Shown here: one piece after another, positions 8,957 to 18,018 of the stretch
How the letters are laid out: each line of letters starts with the position of its first letter
Position numbering within the stretch: the stretch's first letter is position 1
Assembly (NCBI GenBank): GCA_025934695.1
Contig: JAICWS010000001.1
Coordinates: forward strand, 587,301-651,300
Source: Alphaproteobacteria bacterium
Lineage (GTDB): Bacteria; Pseudomonadota; Alphaproteobacteria; Micavibrionales; UBA2020
Reading direction: 5' to 3'
Length of the DNA stretch: 64,000 nucleotides
Notes under the pieces: generated by a model
The model's database searches: none
What the model was told of the DNA's origin: nothing
What the model saw: only the letters and a program-made list of their open reading frames with translations
Program-made: the position numbers and the translations under genes

Positions 8957-9451
8957 TTAGTACTTGCTGGCCACTTCGCCGGCGCGGCACATCGGCTGCG
9001 TGGTCGGCGAGCCGACGAAGCTGTGCTGGGCCCAGAGGCGGACTTTCTGCTGGTCCATGGCGAGCGCCTTGTCGATGCGCGGGCCGTAATCGCGGCAGAA
9101 GGTCGAGACCGACATGGTGATGGCGTGTTCGGAGATCTGGTTCGCCAGCGTCGTGCGCAGCGTGTGGAGCTGCTGCTCGGGGTTGCCGTAGCCGGCGCGG
9201 CGGTAATAGGAAATCAGGTCTTCTTCATAGGAGGCAATCAGCGCCTGGTTCTTGGCGGTGAAGCTCTGATACTTCTGGTACATGTAAGCGCCCTGCGGCA
9301 TGCGCATGCAGGTCAGGCTGATGACCATGAGCTCGCTGTGGATGCGCAGCCCCTGCTCCGCTTCGACTTCGAGCGGCGTGTAGCAGCCCGCGGCAAGCGC
9401 AGGCGTGGACAACATAAGGACGAGGCTGATTGCGGCGAGGAGCTTTTTCAT
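8957..9451 (-). CDS. Secreted cysteine-containing protein of unknown function
   Basis: This is a 164-residue protein with a clear signal peptide (TPALAA, cleavage near residue 20) and four cysteines in the mature part (GCYTPLE, LTCMRMPQG, STFCRDYG, MCRAGE), which could form two disulfides in the periplasm. The mature part looks mostly helical. The ATG at 9451 follows AAAAGGG, and the in-frame ATG nine residues earlier precedes the positively charged signal start and is less likely. I do not recognise a family. It converges on the peroxiredoxin gene and is separated from the dehydrogenase by about 65 bases on the same strand, so they may share a transcript. Confidence 0.7.
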   Translation of the reverse strand: MKKLLAAISLVLMLSTPALAAGCYTPLEVEAEQGLRIHSELMVISLTCMRMPQGAYMYQKYQSFTAKNQALIASYEEDLISYYRRAGYGNPEQQLHTLRTTLANQISEHAITMSVSTFCRDYGPRIDKALAMDQQKVRLWAQHSFVGSPTTQPMCRAGEVASKY

Positions 9452-9516
9452 TGCGAAACCCTTTTGGATTAGCCACAAGGTTTACACTATCTCTCGCCAT
9501 TATGTCCAGAAAAGCT

Positions 9517-10455
9517 TTAAACCGGCGTTAAAACCTGCGCTTTTTCAAAGTATAAACGCAGGTTGTCCACAACCAGTTGCGCCATGGCGGCGCGGGTTTC
9601 GATGGTGCCGCTCCCCACATGGGGTTGCAGCACGACATTATCGAGGCGGCACAAGGCGCTTGGGACATCCGGCTCGTTCTCAAAAACGTCGAGACCGGCG
9701 CCCGATATGACGCCGTTTTCCAGCGCGTCGATCAGCGCCTTTTCATCAACGATCTTTCCGCGCGCGATATTGATGAGTACCCCTTTTTTGCCCAGCGCCT
9801 TCAGCACCTTCGCATTAATGAGGTGATGCGTGTCTTCGCAATACCGGCAGGCCACCATGAGGATGTCGGATGCTTTCGCCAGACCTTCCAGGCTGGCGGT
9901 GTAAGTATAAGGCACGCCCTTCTTGCGCCGCGGCCCGTAATAAAACACCTCGATCCCGAAAGCCTCGGCACGTTTGGCGATGGCCGCGCCGATGCGCCCG
10001 AGCCCGACGATTCCCATCGTCCTCCCGCGTAAGGAACGACCCAGCGGAAGCGCGCCTTTCTTTCCCCATTGGCCGGTGCGCACATAGATGTCGCCTTCAA
10101 CGGTGCGGCGGAAGACGGCCAGCACGAGGGCCATGCCGACATCCGCGGTGTCGTCGGTCAAAACATCCGGCGTATTGGTCACGATGATGCCCCGCTTCTT
10201 CGCGGCCTGCACGTCGACATTGTCGTAGCCGACGCCGAAATGGCTGATGATTTCGAGGTTCGGCAGCGCTTTTATCAGTTTTGCCGAGACGCCGAACCAG
10301 GCCGTGCTGATGACGCCGGTAATGTTATCGCGCACCTCCTTGATAGTTTTCTCGGGATCTTTTGATTTCCATAATCTGTGAATACGGTATTTTTCTTCCA
10401 ATGCCTCCACCTGCGCGGCGGGGATCGGACCCATCATGAGAACTTCTTGAGCCAT
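9517..10455 (-). CDS. 2-hydroxyacid dehydrogenase, glyoxylate/hydroxypyruvate reductase type
   Basis: This is a 312-residue enzyme of the D-isomer-specific 2-hydroxyacid dehydrogenase family, likely reducing glyoxylate or hydroxypyruvate with a nicotinamide cofactor in the cytoplasm. The Rossmann motif GLGRIG is at residues 151-156. YGPRR about 20 residues later puts arginines where NADP-preferring enzymes have them. The catalytic residues are Arg232 (NIARGK), Glu261 (ENEPD) and His279 (LQPHVGSGT). Length is normal. The gene is divergent from miaB across a 118-base gap, which must hold both promoters. Substrate preference among glyoxylate, hydroxypyruvate and related acids cannot be settled from sequence. 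Confidence 0.9.
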   Translation of the reverse strand: MAQEVLMMGPIPAAQVEALEEKYRIHRLWKSKDPEKTIKEVRDNITGVISTAWFGVSAKLIKALPNLEIISHFGVGYDNVDVQAAKKRGIIVTNTPDVLTDDTADVGMALVLAVFRRTVEGDIYVRTGQWGKKGALPLGRSLRGRTMGIVGLGRIGAAIAKRAEAFGIEVFYYGPRRKKGVPYTYTASLEGLAKASDILMVACRYCEDTHHLINAKVLKALGKKGVLINIARGKIVDEKALIDALENGVISGAGLDVFENEPDVPSALCRLDNVVLQPHVGSGTIETRAAMAQLVVDNLRLYFEKAQVLTPV

Positions 10456-10573
10456 AACGATTCAAGCCTTGATTATGGTTAGAAATTTCTGGACATGCGC
10501 CCAAAAATATGGTTAATACAGTCACTGCACCGACAAACACCACCTGAGTTTAGATTGCAACAAAGGGATTGCA

Positions 10574-11944
10574 ATGAGCAAGAAGCTCTACATCAAGACC
10601 TGGGGATGCCAGATGAACGTGTACGACAGCCAGAAGATGGCTGACGTGCTGGCGACCCTTGGGTATCAGCAAATCCCCGAGCCCGACGGCGCGGACCTGA
10701 TGGTCCTCAACACCTGCCATATCCGCGAGAAAGCGACCGAAAAAGTCTTCTCGGATCTTGGCCGCCTGCGCCCGCACAAGGAAGCGAAGGCGGCCGAAGG
10801 GCAAAAGGCCCTTATTGCGGTCGCCGGCTGCGTCGCGCAGGCCGAAGGCGACGTCATCCTCCAGCGCGCGAAATACGTCGACATGGTCTTCGGACCGCAA
10901 ACCTATCACCTCCTCCCCGAAATGATTTTGAACGCGACCGGCGGCGTCCGCGTCGTGAACACCGATTTCCCCGTTGAATCGAAATTCGACCATCTGCCCG
11001 GCGAAGCGCAGGCGCAAGGTCCTTCCGCCATGCTGTCGGTGCAGGAAGGCTGCGACAAGTTCTGCACCTTCTGCGTCGTTCCCTACACGCGCGGCGCGGA
11101 ATTCTCGCGCCCGGTTCGCCAAGTCCTCGATGAAGCCTTGCGCATGGCCGACAGCGGCGCGAAGGAAATCACGTTGCTCGGCCAGAACGTAAACGCCTAT
11201 CACGGCGAGGGCCCGAACGGCGAGACCTGGGATCTCGCGAAGCTAATCGCGAAAATCGCCGACATCCCCTCGATCCAGCGCATCCGCTACATGACCTCGC
11301 ATCCGAAGGACATGAACGACGGCCTCATCGCCGCGCACGGCGCGATCGAGAAGCTCATGCCCTTCCTGCACCTGCCGCTGCAAAGCGGCTCCGACCGCGT
11401 GCTGGAACTCATGAACCGCAAGCACAAGGTCGCGGATTATCTCGACGTCATCGCGCGCACGCGTAAAGCGCGCCCCGACATCGCGCTGTCGTCGGACTTC
11501 ATTGTGGGCTTCCCGGGCGAAACCGAGGACGATCACCGCCAGACGGTCGAACTCGTCAGGGAAGTCGGCTATTCCTCGTGCTATTCGTTCAAATACAGCC
11601 CGCGCCCCGGCACCCCCGGCGCGGCGATGGGCAGCATCGTTCCCGAAGCTGTGAAGGACACGCGCCTGCACGAACTGCAGGCGATTTTGTTCCAGCAGCA
11701 GCATGACTACAACAAGGCCTGCGTCGGCAAGATCGTGCCGGTGCTTCTCGACCGCAAGGGCGAGAAGGAAGGCCAGTTGCAGGGCAAATCGCCCTGGATG
11801 CAATCGGTTTATGTGAGCGCGCCAGAACGGCTGTTCGGCGAAATCATGGACATTACCATCGAAAGGGCCTTCCAGAATGGAATGTCCGGCACCGTTCTTC
11901 AACAAGAAACCCCCAGCACAGCAGAGAAGAGAGAAGCAGCATGA
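10574..11944 (+). CDS. miaB: tRNA-2-methylthio-N6-dimethylallyladenosine synthase MiaB
   Basis: MiaB adds a methylthio group to position 37 of tRNAs that already carry i6A, using radical S-adenosylmethionine chemistry. The N-terminal UPF0004 domain holds Cys12, Cys48 and Cys86 for one iron-sulfur cluster. The radical SAM motif CDKFCTFC places Cys160, Cys164 and Cys167 on the second cluster. A TRAM domain closes the 456-residue protein. AAAGGG stands 6 bases before the ATG. The stop codon overlaps the start of the PhoH-like gene (ATGA-type overlap at 11941-11944), so the two are translationally coupled. Confidence 0.97.
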   Translation: MSKKLYIKTWGCQMNVYDSQKMADVLATLGYQQIPEPDGADLMVLNTCHIREKATEKVFSDLGRLRPHKEAKAAEGQKALIAVAGCVAQAEGDVILQRAKYVDMVFGPQTYHLLPEMILNATGGVRVVNTDFPVESKFDHLPGEAQAQGPSAMLSVQEGCDKFCTFCVVPYTRGAEFSRPVRQVLDEALRMADSGAKEITLLGQNVNAYHGEGPNGETWDLAKLIAKIADIPSIQRIRYMTSHPKDMNDGLIAAHGAIEKLMPFLHLPLQSGSDRVLELMNRKHKVADYLDVIARTRKARPDIALSSDFIVGFPGETEDDHRQTVELVREVGYSSCYSFKYSPRPGTPGAAMGSIVPEAVKDTRLHELQAILFQQQHDYNKACVGKIVPVLLDRKGEKEGQLQGKSPWMQSVYVSAPERLFGEIMDITIERAFQNGMSGTVLQQETPSTAEKREAA

Positions 11945-13107
11945 CCAAGCGCGACCGTAATTTCGAACGCCGTCAACCCCCGCAGGGCGCGGATTATCCG
12001 ATCCACGAGATCAAGCTCGACACGCCGAGCGATCAGAAGCTGGCGACCATTCTCTTCAGCCAGAACAGCGGGCACCTGAACCAGTATCTGGCCCAGCGCT
12101 TCGACGTCTTCTTCGACACGGAAGTCGATCGCAGCGGGAACACGCTGAAATTCTCGGGCACGCCGGAGTCGGCAAGCCGCGTGAAGCGTGCCTTCGCGAT
12201 GCTCTCGGGCATGGTCAGCACCAACGCCTACATCGACAAAAATGCCATCCGCAAGGTCGCGGCCGAAGTCAACCCGCCCGCCGGCATGACGGCAGCTTTC
12301 AAGGCGGCGAACCAGAACGCGCCCGGCACCAAGGCATCGGGCGGCGCCTTCCAGGCCAAGACGGAAGCGCAGGGCAAACTGGCGGAGCTGATTGACAACA
12401 ACGACCTTATCTTCGCCGTCGGCCCCGCCGGCACGGGCAAGACGCACGTCGCGGTCGTGAAGGCGATCACGGCGCTGAAAGAAGGCAAGGTCAAGAAAAT
12501 CCTGCTCGCGCGCCCCGCCGCCGAAGCCGGCGAAAAGATCGGCTATCTCCCCGGCGACGCGAACGCGAAACTGGCCCCCTACATGCGTCCCATCTACGAC
12601 GAGCTGGACAAGGCCTTCGGCAACGGCAAGTACAAAAGCATGATGGAGAACGGCACCATCGAAATCGTCCCGCTCGGCTATATGCGTGGCCGCACCTTCG
12701 AAGACGCTTTCATCATCGTCGACGAGGCCCAGAACACCACCATCGACCAGATGAAGATGGCGCTGACCCGTATCGGCAACAACAGCAAGATGGTCGTCAC
12801 CGGCGACCCGACGCAGATCGACCTGGAGCATAAAGAGTCCGGCCTGATGTTCGCGGTCGAGCGTCTGCGCGGCAAGGAAAGCGTCGGCGTCCAGGAATTC
12901 GAGGGCGGCGACGTCATGCGTTCCAAGATCGTCATGACGGTCGTGTCGGCATTCGAAGACGCGCCGGTCCAGGGCAAGGCCCCGGCTCCGAAGGCCCTCA
13001 GCCAGGATCCCGCCCTCGATGCCGCTCTTTCGGAAACACCGGCAGCCGCAACCCCTGCAGCCCCGAAATCAAAGGTAAATCAGGGCTCTAGCAATCCCCG
13101 CTGGTAA
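11941..13107 (+). CDS. PhoH-like ATPase, divergent paralogue
   Basis: This is a 388-residue P-loop ATPase of the PhoH family. Walker A is GPAGTGKT at 161-168, Walker B is IIVDEAQNT at 259-266, with VTGDPTQID downstream. The N-terminal 100 residues resemble the KH-like region of PhoH but are divergent, and a linker rich in Ala, Gly and Asn follows. The C-terminal tail of about 50 residues is Ala/Pro-rich and low in complexity. It is not a duplicate by simple copying: its core aligns with the next gene but residues differ throughout. It is coupled to miaB by overlap and ends at a strong terminator, so it belongs to the miaB transcript. Its job is unknown; PhoH proteins are thought to act on RNA, sometimes as helicases. 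Confidence 0.85.
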   Translation: MTKRDRNFERRQPPQGADYPIHEIKLDTPSDQKLATILFSQNSGHLNQYLAQRFDVFFDTEVDRSGNTLKFSGTPESASRVKRAFAMLSGMVSTNAYIDKNAIRKVAAEVNPPAGMTAAFKAANQNAPGTKASGGAFQAKTEAQGKLAELIDNNDLIFAVGPAGTGKTHVAVVKAITALKEGKVKKILLARPAAEAGEKIGYLPGDANAKLAPYMRPIYDELDKAFGNGKYKSMMENGTIEIVPLGYMRGRTFEDAFIIVDEAQNTTIDQMKMALTRIGNNSKMVVTGDPTQIDLEHKESGLMFAVERLRGKESVGVQEFEGGDVMRSKIVMTVVSAFEDAPVQGKAPAPKALSQDPALDAALSETPAAATPAAPKSKVNQGSSNPRW

Positions 13108-13144
13108 GTTCCCGGGCATTAACAAATATTTATCTTTTACTGTT

Positions 13145-13179
13145 AAAGTAGGGTTAGGTACAACTAACCCTACTTTTTT
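13145..13179 (+). terminator. Rho-independent terminator after the PhoH-like gene
   Basis: A perfect 13-base stem (AAAGTAGGGTTAG at 13145-13157 and its complement at 13164-13176) with loop GTACAA is followed by further T residues. It separates the PhoH-like gene from phoH, whose Shine-Dalgarno follows closely at 13184-13196. It could also act as an attenuator that sets downstream phoH-ybeY-corC expression. Confidence 0.9.
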
Positions 13180-13200
13180 ATTGAGAGAGGAAGGACAGAG

Positions 13201-14205
13201 TTGACCAAACAGGCCGTCCGACGCATCGGACTTCAATTCGACGACAACGCCCTCGTCCCGCTCCTGTTCGGGGAGCATGACAGCCACCTCGCCCAGATCG
13301 AAGAAGAACTCAACGTCGAAATCAGTTCACGCGGCAACGAAGTCGTGCTCATCGGCACGAAGCCGAATATCCAGGCCGCGCAGTCGGTCTTCGACGTGCT
13401 GTGGGAGCGCCTCATGAAGGGCCTGCCGGTCGGCAAGGAGGAAGTCTCCTCCGCCATCCAGGTCGCGACCTCGCCGATGGACCGCGGCTCGCGCGAGATG
13501 GCGATGCAGGCGCTGAAAGAGACGCAGCTCGACATCAAGACCAAGAACAAGAAGATCACCGCGCGCACGCCCAAGCAGGGCGAATACCTCGAAGCGATCC
13601 GCCATCATCACCTCGTCTTCGGCCTCGGCCCTGCGGGTACGGGAAAGACCTTCCTCGCGGTCGCGCAGGCCGTCCACATGATGCAATCAGGCGCCATCGA
13701 CCGGCTGATCCTCTGCCGTCCCGCCGTGGAAGCCGGCGAGAGTTTGGGTTTCCTGCCCGGCACGATGCAGGAAAAGATCGATCCCTACTTGCGGCCCATC
13801 TACGACGCGCTGCATGAAATGCTGCCGCCCGACCAGATCGCGCGGCGCCTGGCCGATGGCACCATCGAGATCGCGCCGCTCGCCTTCATGCGCGGGCGCA
13901 CGCTCTCGTCCGCGATGGTTATCCTCGACGAGGCGCAGAATACGACGGTCGCCCAGATGAAAATGGCGCTGACCCGCATCGGCGAAGGCAGCCGAATGGT
14001 CGTGACCGGCGACCCCTCGCAGACAGACTTGCCGCACAAGGTCAAATCGGGCCTGCGCGACGCGATGGAAGTGTTGGGCGGCGTCAAAGATATCTCCTTC
14101 GTCTCGTTCGGCGAGGAAGACGTGGTGCGCAGCCGCCTCGTCAAGAGCATCGTCTCCGCCTACGAAAAGCGCGACGCGAACAAACCGAATGGTGACGGCT
14201 CATGA
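13201..14205 (+). CDS. phoH: PhoH family ATPase/helicase, canonical copy
   Basis: This is a 334-residue PhoH (YbeZ-type) ATPase that works with YbeY in rRNA maturation and RNA quality control. A KH-like N-terminal domain ([17 protein letters not shown]) precedes the P-loop GPAGTGKT at 143-150. VILDEAQNT is Walker B and [11 protein letters not shown] follows. Translation starts at TTG 13201 behind a purine-rich GAGAGAGGAAGGACAG, since no in-frame ATG precedes conserved sequence. Its stop overlaps the ybeY start (ATGATGA at 14202). This is the member in the conserved alphaproteobacterial position, so the gene before it is the extra one. Confidence 0.95.
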   Translation: MTKQAVRRIGLQFDDNALVPLLFGEHDSHLAQIEEELNVEISSRGNEVVLIGTKPNIQAAQSVFDVLWERLMKGLPVGKEEVSSAIQVATSPMDRGSREMAMQALKETQLDIKTKNKKITARTPKQGEYLEAIRHHHLVFGLGPAGTGKTFLAVAQAVHMMQSGAIDRLILCRPAVEAGESLGFLPGTMQEKIDPYLRPIYDALHEMLPPDQIARRLADGTIEIAPLAFMRGRTLSSAMVILDEAQNTTVAQMKMALTRIGEGSRMVVTGDPSQTDLPHKVKSGLRDAMEVLGGVKDISFVSFGEEDVVRSRLVKSIVSAYEKRDANKPNGDGS

Positions 14206-14732
14206 TGAGCTTGACCATCCATCTCGACGTCGCTTTTGCGAAGTGGAAGCGCGCTTTCACGAAGATGGAAGAGAAGATCGAGCGCGCGGCCGCAGCCGCT
14301 TTCGTCGACGCGAAAAAACCCGCTTCCTTCGCGAGCCGCAATTTCGAGATGAGCATCGTGCTGGCCGACGACAAGTCGGTGAAGGCGCTGAACCGCGACT
14401 ACCGCGGTATGGACAAGCCCACGAACGTGCTGTCCTTCCCGCAGTTCGACATGCGCAAGCTGGACAAAAACGCTTTTGCGCAGCATCCCGCCTCGCCCGG
14501 CCCCATTCCGCTGGGCGATGTGGTGCTGGCCTGGCAAACGCTGGGGCGCGAATGCAAGGAACAGGGGAAGTCTCTGGAAAATCATACCGTGCACCTGATC
14601 GTTCACGGCACGCTGCACCTTCTCGGCTACGACCATATGACGGCGAAAGAAGCGAAAGCTATGGAAAAGCTGGAATGTGACATTTTAGGAAGTATGGGGT
14701 ATCCTGACCCCTATCATGACTCCCAGCCTTAA
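14202..14732 (+). CDS. ybeY: Endoribonuclease YbeY
   Basis: YbeY is a metal-dependent endoribonuclease needed for 16S rRNA 3-prime processing and ribosome quality control. The zinc-binding motif HGTLHLLGYDH gives His135, His139 and His145. The N-terminal strand-loop NRDYRGMDKPTNVLSFP is typical. At 176 residues it is slightly longer than average because of an insertion between the PTNVLSFP and GDVVL motifs. It overlaps phoH by 4 bases and overlaps corC by 17 bases, which argues for coupled translation of all three. Confidence 0.96.
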   Translation: MMSLTIHLDVAFAKWKRAFTKMEEKIERAAAAAFVDAKKPASFASRNFEMSIVLADDKSVKALNRDYRGMDKPTNVLSFPQFDMRKLDKNAFAQHPASPGPIPLGDVVLAWQTLGRECKEQGKSLENHTVHLIVHGTLHLLGYDHMTAKEAKAMEKLECDILGSMGYPDPYHDSQP

Positions 14733-15684
14733 TCATCCCATGGAAGAGCCGCCGAAAAAGAGCAACCCGGCGCCCGACCCGCCGCAGTCCGAGGGCCAAA
14801 AAACCGGCGACGGCGGCATCCTGACCTGGATGAAGAACCTGCTGCCGAACAAAGAGCCGGCGCAGGAAGACGATTCCTTGCGCGAAGCCATCGAGGAACT
14901 CATCGAGGAAAAGGCGGAAAACGCCCCGCAATCGGCGGTCGCGATCCACGAGCGCCTGCTGATCTCGAACATCCTCCAGCTGCGCGACCTGCCCGTGAAG
15001 GAGCTGATGGTCCCGCGCGCCGATATCGTCGCGATCAGCCTCGATATTTCCAAGGACGAGCTTTACACGCTGTTGGCCGAAAAACCGCACAGCCGCCTTC
15101 CCGTCTACCGCGACGACATGGACAATATCGTCGGCATTATCAACGTGAAGGACATCGTCGCGAACCTGAAGAACGAGAATTTCGAGATCCGCGACATCAT
15201 GCGCGACGCGCTCGTCGTCTCGCCCGCCATGCGCGCCATCGACCTGATGCTCCAGATGCGCCAGTCCAAGGTGCATATCGCCTTCGTCGTCGACGAATAC
15301 GGCGGCATCGACGGGCTCATCACCATCAACGACCTCGTCGAGGCCATCGTCGGCGAGATCGACGACGAATATGAATACGATATCACGCCGCAGCTCATCG
15401 AGCGCCCGGACGGCTCGGCCATCTGCGACGGCCGCTTCCCCATCAAGGAATTCGAGAACCGCTACGGCGACGTCTTCGCCGAGAACGAGGAACACGAGGA
15501 AGTCGACACCATGGGCGGCCTCGTGACATATATAACCGGCCATGTGCCCTCGCGGGGCGAAGTCGTCCGGCACCAGCCCTCGGGCATCGAGTTCGAGGTC
15601 ATCGACGCCGACCCGCGCCGCATCATCCGCCTGCGCATCCGCAACCTGCCCAGGAAGCCCGGGCATGCGGGCGAAAATATCTGA
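14716..15684 (+). CDS. corC: CBS-domain protein CorC/HlyC (CNNM-related ion homeostasis protein)
   Basis: This is a 322-residue cytosolic CorC/HlyC-type protein without membrane helices. A proline-rich N-terminal tail of about 50 residues precedes two CBS domains (around residues 90-225, including VPRADIVAIS, SRLPVYRDDMDNIVGIINVKD and VDEYGGIDGLITINDLVEAIVGEI). A C-terminal CorC/HlyC domain (GRFPIKEFENRYGD...) follows. The family is linked to magnesium and cobalt efflux or envelope function and commonly sits between ybeY and lnt. The ATG at 14716 is chosen because it overlaps ybeY and is preceded by GGGG. An ATG at 14740 is the alternative. Confidence 0.92.
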   Translation: MTPSLNHPMEEPPKKSNPAPDPPQSEGQKTGDGGILTWMKNLLPNKEPAQEDDSLREAIEELIEEKAENAPQSAVAIHERLLISNILQLRDLPVKELMVPRADIVAISLDISKDELYTLLAEKPHSRLPVYRDDMDNIVGIINVKDIVANLKNENFEIRDIMRDALVVSPAMRAIDLMLQMRQSKVHIAFVVDEYGGIDGLITINDLVEAIVGEIDDEYEYDITPQLIERPDGSAICDGRFPIKEFENRYGDVFAENEEHEEVDTMGGLVTYITGHVPSRGEVVRHQPSGIEFEVIDADPRRIIRLRIRNLPRKPGHAGENI

Positions 15685-15849
15685 TTGATATTTACCCGAA
15701 AGAAAGTACCCTCACCCTAACCCTCTCCCAAAGGGAGAGGGGACGAGAGAGTTTCGCTGCGCGAAACACATTTTAAATATCAATCCCTTTCGCGAAGCGA
15801 AAGTCGTTAGTCCCTTCTCCCTCTGGGAGAAGGGTAGGATGAGGGTACT
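15683..15849. repeat. R2-family inverted repeat between corC and lnt
   Basis: Two arms of 39 bases (15705-15743 and 15811-15849) are near-perfect reverse complements, beginning AGTACCCTCA and ending TGAGGGTACT. Each arm has its own small CTCTCCC/GGGAGAG hairpin. Inside lie TTTCGC/GCGAAA hairpins and a GATTGATATTTA/TAAATATCAATC pair. The right arm ends on the first base of the lnt start codon. This is a dispersed element with relatives at 28077-28236, 35894-36066 and 50565-50687. Confidence 0.85.
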
Positions 15850-17396
15850 TGCGCTACAGCACATTCAAATCGAAATGCGAGAACGTCCGGGGCTTCAGGA
15901 AATACGCCCTGACTTTCGCGCTGGGCGCGCTGATGACTTTTACGATGCCGCCGATCGGCTTCGTGCCGGCGCTGCTGGTGTGCGTGCCTGGATTGATCTT
16001 TCTGTCAATTAATGCGCCCACGCGGTGGAAGAGCTTTCTGACCGGCTGGGTCTTCGGCGCGGGCTATTTCATCTTCGGGCTTTACTGGATCAGCGCAGCA
16101 CTGTTCGTCGACATCGCCCAGTGGGGCTGGGTGCTGCCGCTCTCCGCCATTCTCGGGCCGTCGGTCCTCGGGCTTTGCTATGGCTTCGTCCCGCTGATTG
16201 CGCGGCGCTGGCGCGGCAGCGAGGCCGCCTATGCGCTGGCGACAGCCTTCGCCTGGTCGGGCGTCGAATACCTGCGCGGTCACCTGTTCACCGGCTTTCC
16301 CTGGAACCTGCCGGGCTATGCCTGGCACTGGGATCTTCCTCTCCTGCAAACGGCCTCGGTCGTCGGGATCTACGGCCTGACGCTGCTGACGCTTGTCTGG
16401 GCGGCGCTGCCCGCCATGACGCTGCGTCCGCGCCTCGTCGCGGGTCTGCTGGCGCTGTTCGTCGTAGCGCAGGCGGGCGGCACCATCCGCCTCCTGCTCA
16501 ATCCGACGGTGCAGTCCGATCATTACGCCGTGCGCCTCGTGCAGGCAAATATCCCCGAGGCAACCAAATGGAATAACGACGAAGATTGGCGTAACCTCGA
16601 AAAACATCTCAACCTGACGAAGGCGAAGCCGCAAACACCGGATACGCCGACCTTCGTCGTCTGGCCGGAAACCTCGGTCAGCGCCGACCTCTCGGCCTTT
16701 CCGGATATCGCGCATATCATCGCGCAGGCGCTGCCGAAGGATTCTTACGGAATCCTGGGCGCGCTGCGGGTGGACGCCGCCAACGAAGGCCATCCGTCCT
16801 TCTATAACAGCGTCAGCGTGCTCGACAAAAACGACAAAGTCCTGAGCAACTACGACAAGCATCACCTTGTCCCCTTCGGCGAATATATTCCCTTCCGTGA
16901 CAAGATCCCCTTCACGCCGCTGGCACTCGCCGTCTCCGGCATCGGCGATTTCACCCGCGGGCCAGGGCCGCAGACGCTGCATATCGGCAAGCTGCCGTCC
17001 TTCAGCCCGCTGGTCTGCTATGAAGTCATTTTTCCCGGCGAGGTCGTGGATGAAAAAGACCGGCCTGACTGGATCGTCAACGTCACGAACGACGGCTGGT
17101 ATGGGCTGACCGCTGGCCCCCACCAGCATCTGGGCATCGCGCGACTGCGGGCGATCGAGGAAGGGCTTCCCCTCGCGCGCGCCGCGAATACCGGTATTTC
17201 CGCGATGTTCGATCCCGCCGGACGCCTGCTGAAAGACCAGCCGCTTGGCACCGCCGGGTACATTGACAGCCCCCTGCCCAAACCGCTGCCGCCGACGATA
17301 TATTCGCAATTGGGTGACAGCCTGTTTTTCCTCATGCTCGTAGCAGTTGCGGCGGGTGCCGAAACCCTGCGCCGCCGTCAGCAAAAATCCGTTTGA
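15849..17396 (+). CDS. lnt: Apolipoprotein N-acyltransferase Lnt
   Basis: Lnt N-acylates the terminal cysteine of lipoproteins in the inner membrane. The 515-residue protein has about six N-terminal membrane helices (within residues 18-220) and a periplasmic nitrilase-like domain. The catalytic triad is Glu274 (WPETS), Lys337 (YDKHH) and Cys390 (LVCYE), and a final membrane helix lies near the C-terminus. The only plausible start is TTG at 15849, because conserved sequence begins by residue 17 and no ATG lies between. AGGATGAGGG just before it acts as the ribosome site and belongs to the right arm of an R2 repeat. It lies 165 bases after corC. Confidence 0.94.
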   Translation: MRYSTFKSKCENVRGFRKYALTFALGALMTFTMPPIGFVPALLVCVPGLIFLSINAPTRWKSFLTGWVFGAGYFIFGLYWISAALFVDIAQWGWVLPLSAILGPSVLGLCYGFVPLIARRWRGSEAAYALATAFAWSGVEYLRGHLFTGFPWNLPGYAWHWDLPLLQTASVVGIYGLTLLTLVWAALPAMTLRPRLVAGLLALFVVAQAGGTIRLLLNPTVQSDHYAVRLVQANIPEATKWNNDEDWRNLEKHLNLTKAKPQTPDTPTFVVWPETSVSADLSAFPDIAHIIAQALPKDSYGILGALRVDAANEGHPSFYNSVSVLDKNDKVLSNYDKHHLVPFGEYIPFRDKIPFTPLALAVSGIGDFTRGPGPQTLHIGKLPSFSPLVCYEVIFPGEVVDEKDRPDWIVNVTNDGWYGLTAGPHQHLGIARLRAIEEGLPLARAANTGISAMFDPAGRLLKDQPLGTAGYIDSPLPKPLPPTIYSQLGDSLFFLMLVAVAAGAETLRRRQQKSV

Positions 17397-17424
17397 TCCA
17401 AGTCAAAGAACATACGGTTGTATG

Positions 17425-17453
17425 TTGACAATTAATGAGAGGACGATTAGAAC
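17425..17453 (+). promoter_or_regulatory. Candidate sigma-70 promoter for the xre-metK unit
   Basis: TTGACA at 17425-17430 is a consensus -35 box. TAGAAC at 17448-17453, 17 bases later, matches four of six -10 positions. An ACATAC/GTATGT hairpin lies just upstream and may end lnt transcription. The AT-rich stretch 17455-17530 between this site and the regulator start holds two CTGGTT direct repeats that could be operator sites for the regulator itself. This is visual matching only. Confidence 0.4.
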
Positions 17454-17548
17454 TTATTTTTAACACCTGATTAAAAATCAACTGGTTTCTTAAGCTGGTT
17501 ATTCATTTTGATAATTACTACGCACTTAACTTTACCTGGGGAAAGACA

Positions 17549-17974
17549 ATGCCAAGACTTAAAATATCCGAGAACGGGCCACATCCCGTTGACAGCCATG
17601 TGGGACAAAAAGTAAAAGCCCGGCGCCTTATGCTGGGCATGAGCCAGGACGAACTGGCGCAAGCCATCGGCCTTACCTTCCAGCAAGTCCAGAAGTACGA
17701 GCGCGGCACCAACCGCATCAGCGTCAGCCGTCTCACGGAAATCGGCGCGGCGCTGAAAGTGCCGCTCGACTATTTTCTCGACGGCACGCCGCGCCTGCTG
17801 CCCGGCCGCAAATTGGCCATAAAAGGCTCAGGCAAATCCGCAGTTGTGGACCCCCTGCAGGACAGGGATGTCCGCGACCTCGTGAAATCCTATATGAGCA
17901 TCAAGAAACCTGCCCTGAAAAAGCAGCTTCTGAAGATGGCCAAGGCGATTTCGAAAGGCGGCCAGCGGGGCTGA
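17549..17974 (+). CDS. XRE-family helix-turn-helix transcriptional regulator
   Basis: This is a 141-residue DNA-binding protein with a Cro/C1-type helix-turn-helix at about residues 17-77 (VGQKVKARRLMLGMSQDELAQAIG, then FQQVQKYERGTNRIS). A basic C-terminal helix (KKPALKKQLLKMAKAISK) follows a short linker. Genes of this type commonly lie between lnt and metK in alphaproteobacteria. Targets are not known from sequence. GGGGAAAGACA precedes the ATG. It is followed by metK after 87 bases, so co-transcription is likely. Confidence 0.92.
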   Translation: MPRLKISENGPHPVDSHVGQKVKARRLMLGMSQDELAQAIGLTFQQVQKYERGTNRISVSRLTEIGAALKVPLDYFLDGTPRLLPGRKLAIKGSGKSAVVDPLQDRDVRDLVKSYMSIKKPALKKQLLKMAKAISKGGQRG

Positions 17975-18018
17975 AAAACTTCCCTGTTGCCCCTCTAAGC
18001 CCGGTCACGTATAAATAA

